DNA from: Nitrincola lacisaponensis
GTDB taxonomy: Bacteria > Pseudomonadota > Gammaproteobacteria > Pseudomonadales > Balneatricaceae
DNA length: 64,000 bases
Direction of reading: 5' to 3'
Assembly (NCBI RefSeq): GCF_000691225.1
Contig: NZ_JMSZ01000032.1
Span: 620,001-684,000, forward strand
The position numbers and the translations under genes are program-made. Under the pieces are notes generated by a model. The model saw only the letters and a list, made by a program, of their open reading frames with translations, made no database searches and was not told where the DNA came from. Positions 57,937 through 64,000 of the stretch are shown piece after piece; the first letter of the stretch is position 1; each line of letters opens with the position of its first letter.

Positions 57937-58595
57937 ACTATTTTACCAATGTTGACTGGTATGATATCTGGATGGCGACGCTGGACACCTTGCTGATGCT
58001 TGGCGGCTCACTGTTCTTTACCGTCTTGCTGGGCCTGCCTCTGGGCGTACTCCTGTTCATGACAGGTCCAAAACAGATGTTTGAGCGAAAAGGACTCTAC
58101 GCCCTGCTGTCTTTCTGCGTAAACGTTCTGCGATCACTGCCGTTTATCATTTTGCTGATCGTGATGATTCCACTGACGCTGCTGATCACTGGCACCTCTT
58201 TGGGAGTCGCCGGTGCAATTCCACCGCTGGTAGCAGGTGCAACACCGTTTTTTGCCCGTCTGGTTGAAACCGCATTGCGTGAAGTGGATCGTGGCATTAT
58301 TGAAGCCACACAAGCCATGGGAGCCAGTACCCGGCAAATCATTGTCAGTGCCCTGCTACCGGAAGCACGTCCCGGCATCATTGCCGCCATTACCGTAACG
58401 GCCATCACCCTGGTGTCCTATACCGCCATGGCCGGTGTTGTCGGTGCCGGTGGTCTCGGTGACCTTGCCATACGCTACGGCTATCAGCGCTTTCAGACCG
58501 ATGTGATGTTGGTCACCGTCGTACTGTTACTGATACTGGTACAGATTCTGCAAAGTCTTGGAGACCGTCTGGTTGTCCATTACTCCCGTAAGTAA
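57933..58595 (+). CDS. metI: Methionine ABC transporter permease MetI
   Basis: 220 residues with about five transmembrane helices; [25 protein letters not shown] is the EAA loop. Coupled to metN (ATGA). metNIQ imports D- and L-methionine. Confidence 0.93.
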   Translation: MNYFTNVDWYDIWMATLDTLLMLGGSLFFTVLLGLPLGVLLFMTGPKQMFERKGLYALLSFCVNVLRSLPFIILLIVMIPLTLLITGTSLGVAGAIPPLVAGATPFFARLVETALREVDRGIIEATQAMGASTRQIIVSALLPEARPGIIAAITVTAITLVSYTAMAGVVGAGGLGDLAIRYGYQRFQTDVMLVTVVLLLILVQILQSLGDRLVVHYSRK

Positions 58596-58628
58596 AAACT
58601 ACATAATCCTTATATTTCGGAGATTTAG

Positions 58629-59402
58629 ATGAAAAAGTTAATTCTCGCCCTCGCTGCCTTGACTGCAGTATCTGCTGCCCAGGCAGATAGCCTGAGCGTT
58701 GCAGCGACTGCTGTGCCTCACGCAGAGATTCTTGAATTTGTGAAGCCTGAACTGGCTAATCAGGGCGTGACACTGGATGTCAAAGTCTTTACAGACTATG
58801 TACAACCCAACGTACAGGTTTCAGAAAAACGCATTGATGCCAACTTCTTCCAGCATCAACCCTATCTGGATAACTTCAACACCACGCGCGGCACTTCACT
58901 GGTCACCGTTGCTGGCATTCATGTTGAGCCTTTTGGTGCTTACTCATCCAAACATACCAGCCTGGATGCTCTGCCAGAGCGCGCTCAGGTCGCCATCCCG
59001 AATGATGCCACTAACGGCGGCCGTGCCCTGTTACTGCTGCAATCTGCAGGACTGATCACCCTGAAACCTGAAGCAGGCATTACAGCGACACCTCGCGATA
59101 TCGCAGAGAACCCGCTGCAATTGCGCATTCGCGAAATTGAAGCAGCCACCCTGCCTCGCGTACTGAACCAGGTAGACCTGGCTCTGATTAACACCAATTA
59201 CGCGCTGGAAGCCGGCCTGTCACCTCGTGATGACGCCCTGGTCATCGAAGGCAGCGAGTCTCCTTATGTCAACATTCTGGTCACCCATGCGGATGAAACA
59301 GAAAATCCAGCCCTGAACGCACTGATTGATGTTCTGAAAACAGATGCTGTGCGTGATTTCATTCTGGAAAAATATGAAGGTGCGGTTGTACCGGCGTTCT
59401 AA
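58629..59402 (+). CDS. metQ: Methionine-binding protein MetQ
   Basis: 257 residues. A signal peptide (cut after AQA, near residue 19) is followed by the NLPA/MetQ domain (HAEILEFVKPEL..., FFQHQPYLDNF). No lipobox Cys is seen, unlike E. coli MetQ, so it may be a soluble periplasmic protein here. A strong terminator follows. Confidence 0.9.
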   Translation: MKKLILALAALTAVSAAQADSLSVAATAVPHAEILEFVKPELANQGVTLDVKVFTDYVQPNVQVSEKRIDANFFQHQPYLDNFNTTRGTSLVTVAGIHVEPFGAYSSKHTSLDALPERAQVAIPNDATNGGRALLLLQSAGLITLKPEAGITATPRDIAENPLQLRIREIEAATLPRVLNQVDLALINTNYALEAGLSPRDDALVIEGSESPYVNILVTHADETENPALNALIDVLKTDAVRDFILEKYEGAVVPAF

Positions 59403-59421
59403 TAACCCAGAACCACTTCTT

Positions 59422-59450
59422 ACAGGGCATCTACGGATGCCCTGTTTTAT
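59422..59450 (+). terminator. metNIQ terminator
   Basis: ACAGGGCATC-tacg-GATGCCCTGT, a 10-bp stem with a UACG tetraloop, followed by T-rich sequence. Excellent intrinsic terminator. Confidence 0.92.
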
Positions 59451-59456
59451 TTCTGC

Positions 59457-61151
59457 TCAGGCATGCGCCAAAACCACCCGATTGCGCCCCTGCATCTTGG
59501 CCTGATACAGACACTGATCAGCAACACAGATAAGCTGCTCCAATCGCTCAATCTGTTCATCGCGTGCTGCAACCCCGATACTCGCACTTAAACTGATCAG
59601 CGCATCCTGTTCACGCACTTGCACTGTACCAATACACGCTCGCAAGCGCTCTGCCACCCGAACCGCTTCATCCCGGGTCGTTTCCGGCATAAACAAAATA
59701 AACTCTTCGCCACCCCAACGAGCCAGAATATCGCCACCTCGAATCGACTGCAGCAAAGCCTCTGCTGTCATCTCCAAAGCCAAATCACCCGCTTTATGCC
59801 CAAAGGAATCATTAATTTTCTTAAACTCATCCAGGTCGATAATTGCCAGGGACATAGGTCGATCATAACGTACACAGGATTGCCACAAAGGCTCCACTCG
59901 CTCGGCAAATGCCCGGCGATTATTCAGGCCTGTCAGGGGATCCAGACGCGCCATCGCCTCCGCTCTCAAGCGCTGGCGCTGTGTTCGTCTGAACTGCTCT
60001 GCCAGTGCCAATGCCAGCAGCACTGCTTCAATCATCGTCCCCAGATCTACCGCCCGATAGCCTGCAGGGCTGAATGGAATCAGCCCCCACACACTCAAAG
60101 CAGTGATCATGCCCCCTAATGCAGCAATCACCGAAGCGCAGAGAAAGTAACGTGAAGCCGGATTACCGGCTCGCCAGGCAACCCCACCTAGAAGCAACAT
60201 CAGCAGCGTTCCCAACAAGATAAAACTGAAAGCCAGATAGAGGGCAGCGACACGCCCCTGCGGTATCAGCAACAGCACCGCCAGGAGCAGAATCACAGCA
60301 ATACACAACCACTGGATCGCCTGGTACAGGCGTGGTGCACTATTGCGGATATTCAGGAAAGACAGCGCAAATACCAGACCACTGCTGCCATAAAGAATCA
60401 TCAAGACGGGATTGGCCCACTGCTGCCAGGTAACCGCTTCCGGCCAAAGCCAGCGAAAACCATGACCGGTATAAGCCAGATTCAACCAGACAAACAACCC
60501 CACATAAATGGCATAATACAGATATTGCCGGTGTCGTATACCGGTGTAGAGCATCAGGTTATAGAGCAACAGCGCCAGCATCACGCCATAAAGCACCCCG
60601 TAACTATACGCATCCTGTTCATACCGCTGTTGCTGTACCTGATAGCTACCTAAATACAAGGGCAACAACATGGGATCAGGTGTAGCCACTCGCATCCACA
60701 GTTCGGTTGTTCCCGATGGCAAAGTCAGCGTTTGAGCAAAATAACGATGATTGAGTGGCCGCTGCGAGAAGGGAAAACTGTCACCCATCAGCGTCTGTGT
60801 GAGCAGCTGATCATCCTGCAAAAGATAGAGTTCAATATGGTCCAGCCAGGTTGTCTCAATCGACAATACGCGCAACAACTCGTCTGCACTGCTATTCAGC
60901 AGTGCTATACGTATCCAGTGAGGAGAGGCACCGATTCCAAAACTCAGGAAAGGCGAGGAAGAAGGCGTGAACTGCCCCTGTCTGAAGGCTTCCCGCGCTG
61001 TATCAAGCGATATGGGCTGACCGGTTTCCGCATAGTAAAAGGCGGTACTGCCTGGCAAAACCAGCGGCTGGTGCTGTAAATCAATCAAATCGCCCGCTTT
61101 GGCAAAGCCACTTAGTATACACAACAGCAGCAAAGCCCAGCGGGCCATCAT
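59457..61151 (-). CDS. 7TMR-DISM diguanylate cyclase
   Basis: 564 residues: signal peptide (about 1-20), a periplasmic 7TMR-DISMED2 domain (about 25-160), seven transmembrane helices (about 180-385), and GGDEF (about 400-560). RWGGEEF is intact with RGGD as the inhibitory site. The extracellular domain may bind carbohydrates, as proposed for the family. Confidence 0.9.
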   Translation of the reverse strand: MMARWALLLLCILSGFAKAGDLIDLQHQPLVLPGSTAFYYAETGQPISLDTAREAFRQGQFTPSSSPFLSFGIGASPHWIRIALLNSSADELLRVLSIETTWLDHIELYLLQDDQLLTQTLMGDSFPFSQRPLNHRYFAQTLTLPSGTTELWMRVATPDPMLLPLYLGSYQVQQQRYEQDAYSYGVLYGVMLALLLYNLMLYTGIRHRQYLYYAIYVGLFVWLNLAYTGHGFRWLWPEAVTWQQWANPVLMILYGSSGLVFALSFLNIRNSAPRLYQAIQWLCIAVILLLAVLLLIPQGRVAALYLAFSFILLGTLLMLLLGGVAWRAGNPASRYFLCASVIAALGGMITALSVWGLIPFSPAGYRAVDLGTMIEAVLLALALAEQFRRTQRQRLRAEAMARLDPLTGLNNRRAFAERVEPLWQSCVRYDRPMSLAIIDLDEFKKINDSFGHKAGDLALEMTAEALLQSIRGGDILARWGGEEFILFMPETTRDEAVRVAERLRACIGTVQVREQDALISLSASIGVAARDEQIERLEQLICVADQCLYQAKMQGRNRVVLAHA

Positions 61152-61190
61152 TGATCACCTATAGTCACTTCAGGTAGACCACTCGCTATA

Positions 61191-62168
61191 TCAGGGAAGC
61201 AAAATCGTCGAACCCGTCGTTTTGCGACTCTGCAAGGCATCCTGAGCCTTTCCGGCATCAGCCAGCGCATAGCGGTTGGCAATATCGATCTGAATCTTAC
61301 CACTGCCCAGCATGCCGAAAAAGTCATCACACATCATTTCCAGACGTGCCCGCGTATCGGCATAACCGTTCAGACTTGGCCGGGTCACAAATAACGCGCC
61401 CTTCTGATTCAGAATACCCAGATTGACGCCATCGACCGGGCCGGATGCGTTTCCAAAACTGACCATCAGTGAGCGTGGTTTCAGGCAGTCCAGTGAAGTA
61501 ATCCAGGTATCTTTTCCAACCGAATCATAGACAACGTCACACATCTCACCCTGCGTCAGCTCGCGCACCCGCTCCACCACCGATTCTTCGGCATAATTGA
61601 TCGTTGCCCAGGCCCCCAAACGACTGGCCAATGCCGCCTTTTCCGCTGAACTGACGGTGCCGATCAGTTTAACGCCCAAGGCGCGCGCCCACTGACAGGC
61701 AATAGACCCGACACCACCCGCAGCCGCATGAAACAGAATCGTTTCACCGCCCTGAAGTGCCTTGGTCTGGCGCAGCAGGTACTGCACAGTCAGCCCTTTC
61801 AACATGCTGGCAGCCGCTGTTTCAAAATCTACAAAATCAGGCAGACGGACAACCTTTTCAGCAGGCAGTGTGTGATGCTGAGCATAGGCACCCAAAGGAC
61901 CCTGAGCATACGCCACACGATCCCCTTCTTTTAAATAGTCGACGCCCTCACCCACCGCATCCACATACCCTGCCCCTTCAGTACCCAGCCCTGAAGGCAT
62001 CACCGGAGCAGGATAAAGGCCGGTACGGAAATAGATATCAATGAAGTTCAGCCCTATTGCCTGATTACGTACCCTGACCTCGCCCGGACCTGGATCACGT
62101 GGTGTCGTATCAACCAAGGCTAAAACACTGGAATCCCCGGTTTTGGAAAACTCAATACGCTGACTCAT
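61191..62168 (-). CDS. Quinone oxidoreductase (zeta-crystallin type)
   Basis: 325 residues of the MDR superfamily. The NADPH motif AAAGGVGSIACQWA is near residue 150; QAIGLNFIDIYFRTGLYP and SMLKGLTVQYLL match QorA-type enzymes. No zinc ligands. ATG at 62168 has GGAGTG 6 nt upstream; the longer ORF start is unsupported. Confidence 0.87.
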   Translation of the reverse strand: MSQRIEFSKTGDSSVLALVDTTPRDPGPGEVRVRNQAIGLNFIDIYFRTGLYPAPVMPSGLGTEGAGYVDAVGEGVDYLKEGDRVAYAQGPLGAYAQHHTLPAEKVVRLPDFVDFETAAASMLKGLTVQYLLRQTKALQGGETILFHAAAGGVGSIACQWARALGVKLIGTVSSAEKAALASRLGAWATINYAEESVVERVRELTQGEMCDVVYDSVGKDTWITSLDCLKPRSLMVSFGNASGPVDGVNLGILNQKGALFVTRPSLNGYADTRARLEMMCDDFFGMLGSGKIQIDIANRYALADAGKAQDALQSRKTTGSTILLP

Positions 62169-62383
62169 GCTCACTCCATTACAACAATAATTAGGATTGA
62201 AGGCCTTTTTGGGCCGCGTGCTAGAGATCATACGAGGCTGAGCGATATTGCACAATTCACAAAAATTTATCTGCTCATTACATAATAAAGAACGACAGGC
62301 TATGCGCCCTACTGAAGCCATAGCCGAAACAGGTTAAACTAGCCTCACCATAACAACAAAACCGACTTAGAATACATACAATA

Positions 62384-63304
62384 ATGCAAGACTTTCTTGA
62401 TGGCCTCGTGCTGACACTGTCAGCCGAAACAGCGCGCGGCAAAGTTGCCGACTATATTCCCCAACTCGCACACGTAGACCCTAAACAATTTGGTATTGCT
62501 GTCTGCACACCCGATGGACAGCTGTATTCAGCAGGCCATGCCAACACCCCCTTTTCCATTCAAAGTATTTCCAAGGTGTTTACCCTCACGATCGCGCTTG
62601 GAAAAATGGGTGACGGCATCTGGAAACATGTCGGTCGGGAACCCTCTGGCGATCCGTTTAACTCGATCGTGCAACTGGAACATGAATCAGGAAAACCACG
62701 TAACCCGTTTATTAACGCGGGCGCCATCGCCGTGGTGGATGCCATCATGATGGGTCATGAACCCAAGGAAACACTGGCAGAGATACTCAATTTCGTTCGC
62801 TTTATCGCCCAGGACAACAGCATCTGCTTTGACCACAAGGTCGCCGCATCTGAAATGGAACATCGTGATCGCAACGCCTCACTCGCGCACTTTATGAAAG
62901 CCTTTGGGCGACTGCGTCACGACGTCGACAAAGTACTGGGTACCTACTTTCATCAATGCGCTATCGCCATGAACTGCGAACAGCTGGCGCGTGCAGGATT
63001 GTTCCTGGTATCTGACGGCATCGATAAAGCCACCAATACTCGTGTTGTATCAGCGCAGCGCGCCCGACGCATCAATTCGCTGATGATGATGTGCGGGCAT
63101 TACGATGGTTCAGGAGAGTTCGCATATCGTGTCGGACTACCCGGAAAGAGTGGTGTTGGCGGTGGTATATTAGCCATAGCGCCCGGCAAGGGTTCCATTG
63201 CAGTCTGGTCACCCGGTCTTGATGCGCTGGGTAACAGCTATCTCGGCACACGTGCACTGGAACAGCTGGTACAGAAAACCGGCTGGTCTGTATTTGGACA
63301 CTAG
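62384..63304 (+). CDS. glsA: Glutaminase
   Basis: 306 residues of the serine-dependent beta-lactamase-like glutaminase family. SIQSISKVF contains the nucleophile Ser and Lys (S-x-x-K), and [10 protein letters not shown] and [11 protein letters not shown] are conserved. It converts glutamine to glutamate and ammonia. It stands alone. Confidence 0.92.
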   Translation: MQDFLDGLVLTLSAETARGKVADYIPQLAHVDPKQFGIAVCTPDGQLYSAGHANTPFSIQSISKVFTLTIALGKMGDGIWKHVGREPSGDPFNSIVQLEHESGKPRNPFINAGAIAVVDAIMMGHEPKETLAEILNFVRFIAQDNSICFDHKVAASEMEHRDRNASLAHFMKAFGRLRHDVDKVLGTYFHQCAIAMNCEQLARAGLFLVSDGIDKATNTRVVSAQRARRINSLMMMCGHYDGSGEFAYRVGLPGKSGVGGGILAIAPGKGSIAVWSPGLDALGNSYLGTRALEQLVQKTGWSVFGH

Positions 63305-63322
63305 CACCCGCCCCGTCACACC

Positions 63323-63367
63323 AAGGCTACCTCGGAATACCGAGGATAGCCTTCCTGATTCATCAGG
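63323..63367 (+). terminator. Double hairpin after glsA
   Basis: AAGGCTA/TAGCCTT outer and CTCGG-aata-CCGAG inner stems (63323-63353), then CCTGA-ttca-TCAGG (63354-63367). No T-run; likely a terminator or 3' end protector between glsA and the convergent GNAT gene. Confidence 0.55.
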
Positions 63368-63410
63368 ATCTGCATTGCTTTGGATGCGAGATCAAAGTAG
63401 CTTTCCCCAA

Positions 63411-63983
63411 TCAAGATTGCTCTAACGCGGTTGTCGCGTTATGCAATGTTTTCCATTGTTCCGAGGTTAAGCGGTATAGCCTTACCGAACGACCATGAAA
63501 CTCCAGTACATCAAAGTTGGAAAACCCTGCGTTTTCAGCAACCTTTAGAGATGCCACATGCTCTGGCTCTATGATCACAACCACAGAATCGAACAACTTT
63601 TCTTCAAAAACATAATTCAGAACTACTCTGGCTACCTCAGAGGCCAGCCCTTTATTCCAATAGCGCCTGGCAAGCCGGTATCCAAGGTTAATTTCCTCGA
63701 CATCAGCGACTGTTTCTGGCCCAACACCGCAGAATCCGATGAGTTCAGAGTTTTTCTTCTCAATCAGCGCCCACGGCCCCACGCCATGAGTGTCATAACA
63801 GGATAAGCACCACTCAATGAACCCCCGGGTAGCGGCCTCATCACAAACACCACGAACCGAGTATTTCATTACGTCAGGATCGCTTAGAATTTCTGTCAAT
63901 GCAGGAATATCCTCCAGGGACAGCCGTCTTACAATCAATCTCTCTGTTTCACAAATCTGCACCAGAGCCTCCCTGTAGCTCAT
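63411..63983 (-). CDS. GNAT-family N-acetyltransferase (RimJ/RimL type)
   Basis: 190 residues. ETERLIVRRLSLEDIPAL start, LGYRLARRYWNKGLASEVARVVLNYVFE (acetyl-CoA binding) and VASLKVAENAGF near the end are typical. Substrate unknown. The gene is complete; its ATG lies 17 nt from the window edge. More AT-rich than neighbours in places. Confidence 0.85.
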   Translation of the reverse strand: MSYREALVQICETERLIVRRLSLEDIPALTEILSDPDVMKYSVRGVCDEAATRGFIEWCLSCYDTHGVGPWALIEKKNSELIGFCGVGPETVADVEEINLGYRLARRYWNKGLASEVARVVLNYVFEEKLFDSVVVIIEPEHVASLKVAENAGFSNFDVLEFHGRSVRLYRLTSEQWKTLHNATTALEQS

Positions 63984-64000
63984 GTTTTTCTAGGTAGCCG

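Noticed and set aside
1-64000. tRNA, rRNA, IS elements, prophage genes, CRISPR arrays.
   Set aside because: Looked for by eye on both strands; no T-loop motifs, transposase, integrase or regularly spaced repeats were found. A tRNA scan and IS search would settle it.

Overview
The window is a gene-dense stretch of a gammaproteobacterial chromosome. Gene content fits a marine or saline Oceanospirillales-type bacterium with Pseudomonas-like traits: TamAB, EfpL, YbiT, RimO, a DavBA lysine branch, folXEM, four diguanylate cyclases, two chemoreceptors and SulA-like SOS control. Genus is inference only. I see no rRNA, tRNA, IS element, prophage or CRISPR array. Coding density is high, with many ATGA or GTGA overlaps, and only one gap exceeds 300 bases (145-520).

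Layout. 1-2416: the start of metH (minus strand, cut by the window edge) diverges from prpE across a regulatory gap holding a MetR-type box and a structured leader. 2578-7922: tamA-tamB. 7988-12275: a small unknown gene, pbpG, an HTH-receiver regulator and two L,D-transpeptidase genes (envelope cluster). 12396-13335: yjfB-like motility gene behind a sigma-28-like promoter, and a YgjP-type metalloprotease. 13343-18098: a substrate-binding/GGDEF hybrid, rhlE and a PAS-GGDEF protein. 18193-21329: lysE-davA-davB lysine module. 21409-28629: SDR, chemoreceptor, YbiT, and a patatin gene coupled to a GntP permease broken by a small deletion. 28693-30093: AT-rich patch with a MerR-methyltransferase fusion and its own MerR-type promoter.

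30094-37093: gph-gap, a response regulator with an unknown partner, a KfrA-like protein, rimO, a lipoprotein, a DUF1904 gene and a sirtuin. 37110-38862: folX-folE-folM, for tetrahydromonapterin synthesis. 39106-44160: alaC and an osmF-yehYXW osmolyte importer. 44232-48034: efpL, SulP transporter, Blh/persulfide-dioxygenase-like protein and a LexA-controlled sulA-like gene. 48035-56700: chemoreceptor, tandem GTPases, EamA transporter, and a diguanylate cyclase translationally coupled to a solute-binding protein. 56926-63983: metNIQ, a 7TM-GGDEF protein, a quinone oxidoreductase, glutaminase and a GNAT acetyltransferase.

Themes are envelope assembly and remodelling, c-di-GMP signalling (four cyclases with intact active and inhibitory sites, no EAL or HD-GYP protein), chemotaxis and motility, amino-acid and sulfur metabolism (metH, metNIQ, davBA, alaC, glsA, SulP/Blh), and stress control. 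The loci most likely to hold something undescribed are the MerR-methyltransferase fusion, the coupled GGDEF/solute-binding pair, the tandem GTPases, and the KfrA-like/unknown-regulator block next to rimO.
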